Shown one piece after another: positions 35,201 to 45,011 of a DNA stretch of 64,000 bases. The DNA is from Albifimbria verrucaria. Lineage: Eukaryota; Ascomycota; Sordariomycetes; Hypocreales; Stachybotryaceae. The notes beneath the pieces are model-generated. The model was given only the letters and a program-made list of their open reading frames with translations. It did no database searches and had not been told where the DNA came from. Position 1 is the first letter of the stretch. Each line of letters opens with the position of its first letter. Where the stretch lies: contig JAHREC010000011.1 of assembly GCA_020081605.1 (NCBI GenBank), positions 806,001 to 870,000 on the forward strand. The letters run 5' to 3'. A program made the position numbers and the translations under genes.

Positions 35201-37235
35201 CCCACAAAACTATGCGACAAGAGCAACAGATAATGCCAATGCGACTAAGAATAAGTCCCACGAAGCCAATGTTGATGATATTACCGGGACTACAACAGTC
35301 TCAGACCGCCAAGTTTACCTCAAATATTTCAGGGCTATGGGATTCATTCACGCAGGCGTTTTTCTAGCTCTTGTGCTGGGATTTGCCGTCTGCCTCAAGC
35401 TCCCAGGTACATCTTCGCCAGTCTTTATCCGTAACGCTTTTACAATGAATTACTTTACTAATTCAGTATGCGTATAGACCTTTGGGTTCAATGGTGGGCA
35501 ACTGCTATTAAGAACGACGATACACGGAGCACTTCATACTGGTTGGGCATGTTCGCTCTACTTTCAGTGTTGCCGCTCATTTTACTATCTCTGAGCATCT
35601 TGTAAGTTCTGAATCTTTTGTCGGCGGCTCTTCAGTTATTTCGGCTAAAGCTCTGATTCTAGCTACCTTATGTTTATTATTGTTCCGACCTCTGCATACT
35701 CGCTGCATTCAGATTTGCTTCGTATCACTCTTGCCGCTCCGTTTGCCGTCATTAGCCTCATCGACACAGGAAATCTACTAAACCGGTTCAATCAAGACCT
35801 CATGTTTGTTGATACCCTTCTCCCCTGGATTTCTTCAATACTTGCGCCGAGCTGTTTACGGCAGCATTTCAAATGATCTTGATTGCAATGGTCACGAAGC
35901 CGACCCTGGCTCTGTTGCCAGTTCTCTTTATTGTCTTGTACATACTGAAAAGAGTGTATATCCGGACCTCGAAGCAGCTTCGTCTGATGGACCTGGGATG
36001 GAAGGCCGACCTACACACAAAATTCGGCGAAACTACATCTGGCATAGCAATTATTCGAGCTAATGGATGGGTTAATTCTGCGCGGAGCAAGTTTATGGAT
36101 AAGCTGGATCGATCCCAAGAACCATTCTACCTCCTGTACATGGCTCAAAGGTGGCTGCAGCTGGTCCTCAACCTCATCGTGGCTGGCCTTGCCGTCGTGA
36201 TTGCAGCCATATCGGTCGCTTTACGCGATAAGGTTGCTGCGGGAGCAGTTGGTGTTGCATTCGTCAATGCCACAACCTTGGGTGAGACCTTGACTAATTT
36301 TATCGTTTCGTGGACGTCGCTGGAGACTTCTTTGGGAGCAATAGCACGAATTCGTCAATTTGAGACAGACACGCCTGGGGAGAAGCAAACAAATACACCC
36401 GAAGATGTCTCTGGTGATTGGCCTTCTTTCGGAGAGATTGTTTTCCAAAATGTCTGGGCGACATACCAGACTGGGGCCCCAGAGCCGAACTGGACCCTCC
36501 GTGGCGTGACGTTTGATGTGAAACCGGGCCAGCATATCGCCATCTGCGGCTCCACAGGATCAGGCAAATCATCACTACTTCTGGCTTTGATGGGCATGAT
36601 CAACGTGTCTGTGGGAACAATCAGTATTGACGGCATTGAAACATCGTGCCTTCAGATGCTGACACTACGCCGCCGTCTTCAGGTCGTTACCCAGGATAGT
36701 TACCTCAAGCCAAACTCATCCTTCCGTCAGGATTTGGATCCGAATGGCCACTTTTCAGATGATAAGATTCAGGCTTGTCTTGAAGACTGCCGCATATGGG
36801 ATAAAGTGAAGAGTTCTGGTGGTTTAGACAGCAAGCGCTTGGGGAACTTGTCAGCAGGAGAAGCACAGCTTATAGCCATTGCCAGAGTCCTGCTTCAAAA
36901 TTTCAGACAACCAAGTGGAATAGTTCTGCTCGACGAGGCTACTAGTAGGTTCGTGCATTCAATTGTTCTTTCTTACTTCATTCATTTTTTCCAATTAAAG
37001 GAAGCTTGCTAACCTGATATTTCATATCGCATAGTTTGGATTCCGAGGTTGCAGCACACATTGAGGGCTAATTGCCACAAGACTGAAGCAAGTTACAGTC
37101 GTTGCAATTTTGCATCGTTTGGAAACTATCGAAAACTACGACAAGATTGTTGTTCTTGATAAGGGAAAACTAGTTGATTACGGGACCTACGCAGAGGTCA
37201 AAGACAAGTGGACTATATTCAGATCCACAAAGTAA
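32296..37235 (+). CDS. ABCC (MRP-type) multidrug/conjugate transporter
   Basis: A full-length ABC exporter with an N-terminal TMD0 (from [15 protein letters not shown]), TMD1, NBD1, linker, TMD2 and NBD2, interrupted by several short introns (for example 32502-32555 and 36949-37034). NBD1 shows Walker A GNVGTGKS, signature [10 protein letters not shown] and Walker B SIVLLDDV, with Asp in place of the catalytic Glu, as is usual for ABCC NBD1. NBD2 has GSTGSGKSS, the degenerate signature LSAGEAQL, Walker B GIVLLDEA with the catalytic Glu, and the switch His (AILHRLE). Homopolymer frame breaks occur near 32355, 32700, 32870, 32968 and 37070. It probably exports the product of the adjacent peptide/methyltransferase genes or gives self-protection; this role is inferred from position. 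Parts of the 33005-33180 stretch remain unresolved. Confidence 0.85.
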
Positions 37236-37763
37236 TTGTGTGGTTATGAGTTTCAATTCAACTTCTCTTTCCAATGTGAAGGAAACCCTTTGCAAGTCAA
37301 GATATTTATTTCTTGATAGATCTATCAACATCGACTTTGATTTTCTGTGTGAGTATTGCAGCCTCGCATGGTCTAGGATTTTTAACTATGCTACCGTAAA
37401 AACCATAGCCATAGAAGTATAGGCAAACTGTTTCATCGTACCTTTTAATAAATGTCTATTATTAGAAGCAGAAAATAGCGAGCAATGGAAAAGCCCAGAA
37501 TGCTATTAAGCAAAGCGAAAGAACGATTAAAGAGCACTAAATGCTCGAGCAGAAGTGAAGCTTAGTTCAAAAACCCTGGAAACGGCTGCTTTGAGCCCTG
37601 ATGATCGTGGTATCGAGCGTAGCGAGGCCGGCTCGACGCAGTCGCCGCCGGAGGCATTTGCTAAGGCCCACTGGGCTTTCCACCTTCATTACCCCTACCG
37701 GGAGGTAGGAACCTGACCCAAGTCTATAGCTATGCCACCATCTGTCAAGACATTGTCGACCAT
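37236..37763. other. Intergenic region between ABC transporter and HeLo effector
   Basis: 528 bp between convergent genes. The assembled effector frame reads on into this region to a stop at 37567, but that extension looks like a frame-shift artefact (Arg/Trp-rich, no family likeness). Confidence 0.45.
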
Positions 37764-38603
37764 TCATATCTCTCGACTGGTTCCAATATTGTTTCCAAAA
37801 TGGGCCGTGGCGTTCCCCCGCCCGAATATTAGAAAAGACGTTGCTTCGTGAACTCTCCTTTGGCGCAACGTTGTCACCAAAATGACCTTTGAACTGATCG
37901 CGAACGTCGATATTGCCGTAAAAGTTAGGGCGCTGATGAGCCTCCAGTTGGAGTATAGCCTGGAGCATGTCATCAGTGCCATTAATGGCTTTTCTCAAAG
38001 GGCCAGGCTGTCCGCGTCCAGATCTTTAACCTCCTCTCTGCATAGCTGCTTCTGAACCTCCACTGTGGAGGGAAATAGGTTTACCAAATTGTCGGTGAGA
38101 TCTGATATAGTCTCAATGAGCGTCTCGAATGCCCCTTTTCTGTATAGTGCCCACGAGATCTGGTCGCGTTTGCGCGGCTTAACTCGAGTATCAATGAGTT
38201 CGCGCATGCGGCTGTGTACGCTGTGAAGAGGGCCGCCTAGTTGTTGAAGCTGTTGGTCTGTGTCTAGCAGCTGTAGCCTGTTGGGCTTGGCTGTTTTGCC
38301 ATACTTGGCAGATGTTTCAATGGCCGAGTCGAAGGCCTTCTTGATCTCGTTCAGCCAGCGGTAGGCCACCTTAACCTCCTCTTCGCTATATGCATCAATA
38401 GAAAGCTTTGAGTCGGGCCCCTGTATGCCTATAGACGTTCCCCAGCGAGCCAGCCGTAGCTGAGCTGCCTCCAGCTTGCACCACGTCATCTCGAATGTAT
38501 CCTCAAATTCGCGACCGAACTGCACGCGCTCGTAGCAATCTATACAAGCCATGAAAATTCCCGGTATCCCCGCCAGGGCGAGGCCAAAGCTAATAGGTTC
38601 CAT
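37764..38603 (-). CDS. HeLo-domain cell-death effector with two HET-s-related amyloid repeats
   Basis: Begins at ATG 38603 (MEPISFGLALAGIPGIF) with the hydrophobic first helix of the HeLo domain (PF14479). FEMTWCKLEAAQLRLARWG follows and a helical bundle continues to about residue 220. The C-terminal tail carries two HET-s-type motifs. The first is FYGNIDVRDQFKGHFGDN (37867-37925). The second starts FSNIRAG and continues, in a shifted frame past the G-run 37815-37819, as NATAHFGNN, ending at stop 37764. A missing base near 38000 also breaks the frame. The expected size is about 280 residues, close to Podospora HET-s/HET-S (289). Family knowledge: the tail folds into a beta-solenoid amyloid on templating and the HeLo domain then perforates the membrane. 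It is divergent from the second effector. Confidence 0.85.
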
Positions 38604-38961
38604 GGCGAGAAGTACGGTCAAATGGCTGTTGGATGTGAAGTTAGAAAGGGATTGGAGAAGCGGGGACAACAAATGATGGAAATGGTGATATGGCTGATCC
38701 CGACAACCTCGGAGTAACTTGAAGGCCCCAGTGCCCCATGTAGCAGGCTCTTTATGGGAAAACTAATGCAAGCCTGCTGCAGCTTACGGCTGCACTGCCA
38801 GAATAATGTTGCACTGCAGCCTCACCCAGGTGAGAGAGCGTCGATTGCGTCGGCAGCGATTGGTACTCATATGTGTATAAGAGCGTGAGGTCGGTATCAA
38901 CTATGGAAATCATGTAGAACCACCTCAGACTTTCAGGTTTTACATCTTTATACCCACCAGA
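38604..38961. promoter_or_regulatory. Bidirectional promoter between the two amyloid-motif genes
   Basis: 358 bp between divergent starts; no other gene is seen. The head-to-head placement implies shared expression; no specific site is claimed. Confidence 0.45.
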
Positions 38962-39801
38962 ATGTCGACTGATGCACTTTTCAAGCTGGTGGTTGGCAGC
39001 ACGGATCTCACAGACCACTTTGAAGCATTGATTATTCATCTTGACAAATCTCTGCGCAATGGTGAGGTCCCTGAGCTACTGCCTGCTCAGCTGCTGAAGC
39101 TACGACTCTGCCGTTGGCGCGATGCCGTTTCGCGGGCAAAGAGCACTGAAAATTCCCAATTTATCACGAGTGATAATGGAAAAGCGTTTGAAGGATCACT
39201 CAACATTATGCAGTCGATGTTGCGAACCGAACCCCTACCGCTTGGAGTATCCAGCAACTCGAGTGCTGGAGCTCACTGGCTCATCCTAACAACACAATGG
39301 CTCTCCAATTTACATCGAGGCCCGTTCAAGGAGTCATCGCTCCCCAACAGCGAAACAGTCGGCAAGGTCCCGGATTACGTGTTGGCCGCCATCGCAAGCC
39401 TAATGGGAGGTTTGGAAATAGATGGGGTCAGGGATAAGCTCGCAGAGCTAAGAGAGGAAGACGCAAGATTCTTTTGTGGGCATTCTCAAGCCAGTGAGCA
39501 TGACATAGGCCTGTTGAAGGAAAAGGCCAAACTCGTGGATCCCGCCCTTGCTGAGCTGCTCAGCTTCGGTGGCCATACGTTCCATCGGATAATGATTAAT
39601 AAGACTGCGACTGCGGCGCTGGGGGACGTGATCACTTCGAATTACCGTGGCCCATTGAGTACTTCAAAGAATTTGTACACGGGTGTTACCGTGTCGGACT
39701 CGGCCAGGGCAACATTGGGGACAACACACGGCTCCGACCATCTGCTTGCGTCTTCAACTCAAGGCGAGCTTGCGGCTGCGAACCAGAAGAGACAGGGGTA
39801 A
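38962..39801 (+). CDS. Second HET-s-motif effector with a divergent HeLo-like domain
   Basis: An intact single-exon 279-residue protein (MSTDALFKLVVGSTDL). The N-terminal part carries LLKLRLCRWRDAVSRAK, which matches the KLxAAxLRLxRWG helix of HeLo domains; the rest of the domain is more diverged and the first helix is less hydrophobic. Near the C-terminus there are two HET-s-related motifs: HRIMINKTATAALGDVI and LYTGVTVSDSARATLG, each ending in the A-x-x-LG core. The second resembles the receptor motif IYSGIDISGFAKVQLGD at 40530-40600. It could be a second executor, or a regulator/decoy lacking pore activity. No frame break. Confidence 0.72.
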   Translation: MSTDALFKLVVGSTDLTDHFEALIIHLDKSLRNGEVPELLPAQLLKLRLCRWRDAVSRAKSTENSQFITSDNGKAFEGSLNIMQSMLRTEPLPLGVSSNSSAGAHWLILTTQWLSNLHRGPFKESSLPNSETVGKVPDYVLAAIASLMGGLEIDGVRDKLAELREEDARFFCGHSQASEHDIGLLKEKAKLVDPALAELLSFGGHTFHRIMINKTATAALGDVITSNYRGPLSTSKNLYTGVTVSDSARATLGTTHGSDHLLASSTQGELAAANQKRQG

Positions 39802-40388
39802 TCAGGCAGGCAACCAGGCTGTGTATGCGAGAGCGATGATTAAGCATCATTCAATTGATTAATTTCCATGTAACGGTTTCGGGGTCAGGCTGTCGCATGG
39901 CGTTCTTATTGGCCAAGCTTCGTGCCATACAGAAACGCATAGCCCGCTCATGATGTCTCAGTATGCGGCTACTTTGCATTGTCACACTCTGTTGAATGGT
40001 GGTTCCTCCAGTAAGGACCCCTACCCAGTTCTTGATCATCCATCCCCCACCGTCGAAGTGGTGCGCTTGACTGCATTGTGGCTTGCGTCGAGTGATCAGC
40101 TGCAAGAGAGATGACACCACGGTGCGGAGTACATACTCTTCGCGGAAATGCAATTTCATGACGGAGACTTGAGGCTCTAACCGAAACAAAGACGTACTGT
40201 TGGCTTTCTTGCCGTCATGCAAAGCCGTTCCAAGAATCGCTGGTTGGATGGTGTGGCACATACTACTACTCGGATGCTCAGCTTTTCCACCCTACCACCT
40301 CAATGCTATCCTAGGAGTCCGGTGACCTACTGATACACCGATATTCCTCAACATCGTCTTATGCCAAAGTAGCGACTCGAATTTCTCA
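39802..40388. other. Region between effector 2 and receptor 1, with one uncertain minus-strand ORF
   Basis: 587 bp. A minus-strand open frame 40261-39851 (136 residues, ATG start, MCHTIQPAILGTALHDG) lies here. It has no recognised motif and may be chance. Confidence 0.3.
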
Positions 40389-43300
40389 ATGAAGGATCTG
40401 GACTATGGCCCTCCCCATTGCCTACGGGGCCGGACAATATTGATCAACTTGCAGATGGGATCCAGCAATTAAAGAAGACAGTGGAACATTTCCTCAAGTT
40501 CCCTGGGCACAACTGGGCGGAGAAAATATATAGCGGCATTGATATCTCTGGCTTTGCAAAAGTGCAGCTTGGCGATCACTATTCTTACCACGGACCTCAA
40601 GAAGCCACGAAAGACAGTTCATTCGTTCGCAACAACTTTCTCTCCGTAGCCATTTCAGTTGCCCAGTTCAGCGAATTCTGTGAGGGTCTCATAACCGGCG
40701 AAAATCCTATTAATACGAATAATTCGGCGGATGCCTCTGAGAAGCTAGACGCTCTCTTCCAATCGCTAGCCGATTCCCGTGCCGTCAGCTTGAGCTCTGG
40801 ACCAGACAATCTGGCAGACCTTGTCGACAAATGCACAAAGTTGCATAAAATACTAGAAGGAGTATTGAGGAATTGGAGAGGGACAACACAGCGCACCATC
40901 GCGCAGCATTGTCAAGACATTTCAAGACAAAAGAGGCCTGACAACTTCAAGTCAATCTCCCTCACAGGTGTTGATTTCCATACAAAATGGACTGTCCAAG
41001 AGGGTCAACGGCATCCTAAGGTAGCTCTTTACACTTAATAATCTCCTGATTTAGTAGTTCTCTATGCTTTATTAACCCCAGCTCGCATAGGCTTCATCTT
41101 GAGAGCCAGCTTCCCGTATTAGCCGAAGTTGACAAAGGCTTCGAGGAGCTTGGTATGCAACAAACACCGGAAATTCGTCGAATTCGTGCTATCTTTCAGA
41201 GGCTATCCGAAAGATGCAGAGTGTCAACGCACCAGCATAGCTTGTCCTCTGGCAGAGCCATTACCCCAAGCGGTGACGACTCTCCCGTGTATGATAGCAA
41301 CACTCTGGGGCGGCTTGCAATAGATTTGGAGGATCTAGACCAAACCATAGCTCTCACAAAGTCGAATCAGTATTTCTTACGGAGACTCCATTTCAGTAAG
41401 ATTGATGCAAGGTTGCAAGAAATCCCAGAGGCTCACGCCTCAACGTTTAAATGGGTTTTCGAGGACCACGTCTCCGTTGATGGCAGCAACAAAAAGTTAG
41501 ACTTCGCACATTGGCTGAGTTACGGCAACAGGATGTATTGGATACAAGGCAAGCCTGGATCCGGTAAATCTACTCTCATGAAATATATCTGTGTCAACCA
41601 GCTCTCGAGGACAAGCAAGTTTCTCCAAGTGTGGGCTGGACCTGGTCGTATATTACTGACTCCCCAGTATTTCTTTTGGCTCGCTGGGAGCAAGCTACAG
41701 AGATCAAAAGTTGGCTTGCTTCGATCTTTGCTTTTCGAGATACTGCGTGAATTTCCCGCCATGATCGCGCAAGTGTCGGCGAGTGTTGGAGGGCCACCAG
41801 ACCGAATGGCCAGTGATTATGACGGCTGGCAGTCCAATATCTTGCTAGATGCACTTAGATATGTCATACAAGAGTGCAAAGGTATAAAACAATCGCCGAT
41901 TAAATTTTGTTTCTTCATCGATGGTCTAGATGAGCTTGAGGAATTCAAGAGCCAAGACGAGACACACACAGACCTTGTCAAGACCTTGAAAGATTTGTCA
42001 GAGTTACCCGGTGTCAAGCTTTGCATCTCTAGCCGACCTTACTATGCTTTCAGGACTGGCTTCGAGGACGCAGCAGGCACTTTGAAGTTAGAAGATCTCA
42101 CCAGAAACGACATGCTTCAATACGCCAAATCCCAGCTAGACAAGAACGAGAAATACCGAAATCTGTACAAGTCTAGTCGAGAATACAAGGGCTTCATCCG
42201 TGAAATATCTATAAGAGCTGAAGGTGTTTTTCTCTGGGTACGGCTCGTCACTCGGGATCTTCTCAACCTGGCTTTCCCAGACTCTGACACGATTGGGACT
42301 CTTTACCGTAGGCTTGGGAAATGCCCAGTCGACCTGGATGACTTCTTTGACAAGACAATACAACGAATTGACCCACGCAACCTGCCGCAGGCTGCACGCA
42401 TCTTCTGGCTAGCCAGCCACGTGGACGAACCCTTGCCTCTCATGGTCTATTCGCTCTTGTGTGAGCTACCGTACGGTTTGAAATCATTCCAGCCCCAGAG
42501 TCTGGGAAGTACCACCATGTCTGACGCGGAAGTTGGCACACGGAGTGAAGAAATGCGTGCGCTTTTGGATGAATGTTCCAGAGGGCTCTTGGAAATTGTG
42601 GATGGCGAGCGAGGCACCGGAAGATTTTTTGAGCTCAAGGTCGACTTTATCCACAGAAGTGTGCGGGATTTCCTTCGGCAGCCTGATGCTTCCGGGACAG
42701 TTTTCCAAGGACACAAATTTATTAGATTCCAGAACAAGGAACGCCTTGTACCGTGTGTGGCACTTCTTGCCGCCATGAAAAGAGCACCTTTCAGCAGGCC
42801 CATTACCGCCGCTGCCGAAATGCTACTGAAGCAACTAGTCCTATTCGCTCAGGATGCCCAAGAAAACATGAGTGGCGATTCAGCCGATCTTGTCACAGTG
42901 CTCCACGAGACTGAAAAGGCATACCTTACCGCTAGAGAAAGATTTCAGCTAAAATGCGAATCAAACTTGTTGCTGGGTTTGGCATGTCAAGCGAATCTTT
43001 TCGACTATGTCAAAACCAAAGATGAGAAGGAGTTAAGAGTGGCCCCAAGTAAGTCCGCGGAGCCACCGTTAAGCTATGCTTTACAGACTTCGCCGTTAAT
43101 GGAACGTTTGGACCCATTAGATTTCCAAATTCATTTGAGAATTGTTAAACTTTTGCTGGATAAAGGTGCCGACCCGCATCGCTGGCATCCCGGGGCCGTA
43201 CCCCTTGGAAAAGTTTCATTTCGTCAGTGCTACTGAGTCCTGACATAGCAACCAGCAAAGGAGTTCTTGATGCAATTAGCTGTCTTGTCAGTCGCGGCGT

Positions 43301-43490
43301 TGACACATCAATGAAGTTCAATCCTCTGTCATACGATGAGGGTGTCCATCAGCTTTATGAGTCTCCCAGTCAACCCAAGTCAACTCGTGAGCCGGTTCCA
43401 ACAGTGGGTGATGAAATCAAAAAGCTGGCTCAACGCTTACAAGTAAAGATATTTCGTCCAGAACCACTGTTTGAACCTCTAGACGTTGCA
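40389..43490 (+). CDS. NACHT (STAND) receptor with N-terminal HET-s amyloid motif
   Basis: The likely start is ATG 40389 (MKDLDYGPP), with one missing C at 40413-40416. Near the N-terminus sits the motif IYSGIDISGFAKVQLGDHY, the r0-type element by which NWD2-like receptors template HET-s-type effectors. An intron follows near 41021-41080; its phase does not close cleanly. The NACHT domain has Walker A GKPGSGKSTLMKY (~41546-41585), Walker B CFFIDGLDELEE, LPGVKLCISSRP and AEGVFLWVRLV. Then comes a helical arm and degenerate ankyrin-like repeats (IHLRIVKLLLDKGADPH). The assembled frame stops at 43236, but one added T at about 43219 continues it through another ankyrin-like unit (LDAISCLVSRGVDTSM) and on toward the monooxygenase. 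It should sense a ligand through its C-terminus and trigger the two adjacent effectors. Confidence 0.85.
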
Positions 43491-44778
43491 ATGCAAGGCA
43501 AACGCATTGTTGTGGTTGGAGCTGGCATAGCTGGACTAAGCTTTGTCGTAGGTCTTCGGAAGTATTGGCCTGCAGCTCGTATACCGCCAAAAATTGCCCT
43601 CTACGATTGGAGTATTCCCGGAAGGCCAGACAATACTGGGAATTATAGCGTCTACCTGTCAGGACCCCACGAGGTTGGCGCACACAATGCATTGAAAGAT
43701 CTAGGTTTGCTTGATGAAGCACTTCGTTATGCTGTTATAGACAAGGAGGAGGCCCGTAACGATTATTTCGCCCACTTTACAGGGTCAATGTTCAGTGGGA
43801 CTGATTCTAGAGCCGGACTGCAATCTCCAGGACCTGATGCTATGGCAGTAGAACAGCCCAGGTCTCCACATGAGTCGGCGACCACGGAAGCACCCGTAGG
43901 AAGCCGGCGAATTAGTTACTGGGACCTTTACCGAGTAATGTTGGAAGCAGTGGAGAAGACCGACGAAGTTTTCTGGGAAGTGAGATGCCAAAACGTCGTT
44001 GCACGAGAAGACGGCAAGCTGGGGGTTTGGTTGACTGGAAGAGATTTCAAAGGCGGGCATTTGAGTCTATGCGACCTTGTGGTGGCAGCAGACGGAGTAT
44101 CCAGCACAGTCAAAGCATGCCTGCAATCTCGTAACCGGCCAATGATGGCAGACTACCAAGTCGGGGAATAGCTACGTTTCCGAATGGCATTCCGCCGTCA
44201 TTACGCACATGGGGCACCCGGTCAGCACAAGATTGGTTTCTCGCTTTTCCCTTTTGTTCCTACACGACAACTGACGAGATTCATGTTATATGGGATCTTA
44301 ATTCGTCAGATCGGCTTGGTGTGGATCACCTGTCCGAACCAAAAAACTGCTCGAGGCATGCCACGATGGAATCGAAGAGCTGCCCGAAAGCAAGGTAAAG
44401 CAATTGCAAACTTTAATAAAAGCAACGCATACAACCGCTGTCTCCTTCTTTGACAGAAAAACCAAAAATGAAGTCTTGAGTCGCTCGAACGAAAACATAG
44501 TCTTTGTGGGAGATAGTAACCATCCCTATGGTTCACGAGGAGGCGATGGGGGCAGTTTGGCATTGATGGATGGCTGGGACTTGGCAAAAAAGCTCGCAGA
44601 GGCTACGGAACTGACCGCTGCGATAGACGCCTACCAAAAAGACAGCGTAAGCAGGGCCACTAACTTGCTCAAATTCTGGGGACAAGACACGCTGTACGGC
44701 GGTGTTCAAGCGGTGTCATTTGTATTCACTGCTTTGAAACAGCTGGGGAACATGTTTCTCATATTCTTGAAGAAATAG
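43491..44778 (+). CDS. FAD-dependent monooxygenase, possibly fused to the receptor upstream
   Basis: ATG 43491 opens MQGKRIVVVGAGIAGLSF, the Rossmann GxGxxG of PF01494-type monooxygenases. Further motifs are LYRVMLEAV, a CDLVVAADGVSSTVK block (the DG motif) and GDSNHPYGSRGGDGGSLALMDG (the GD motif). The C-terminus is hydrophobic and basic (FTALKQLGNMFLIFLKK). Single missing bases at ~44167 and in the A-run 44341-44346 split it into three frames. There is no stop between the upstream receptor's last ankyrin-like unit and this domain, so a separate gene would need a promoter inside an open frame. The enzyme would hydroxylate or epoxidise an unknown small molecule. Confidence 0.8.
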
Positions 44779-44894
44779 TTGTATGTTCTACTCAACGTAA
44801 AAGCCGAGTTACATGATGGTAGTCAAAGGCTTCAATCTACAATTTAGGCCGAATGACTTCAGCCAGCAAGGAATTGGGAACTAGATGTACTTTG

Positions 44895-44912
44895 ATTATT
44901 ATTATTATTATA
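44895..44912. repeat. ATT microsatellite
   Basis: A short run of five to six ATT units lies in the 3' gap between the monooxygenase and the metallopeptidase genes. Confidence 0.6.
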
Positions 44913-45011
44913 TCAATACCACGATGTAGCTTATATCATTCGTGCTGTGGAAGCTGTAGAGGATATCAAAGTCGATAGCATTCGGGCCTTGAGAGCACAG
45001 TGCTTCAGCTA

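Noticed and set aside
37567..37763. C-terminal extension of the HeLo effector to 37567
   Set aside because: The extension follows the G-run at 37815-37819; the alternative frame shows a proper amyloid motif and a stop at 37764.
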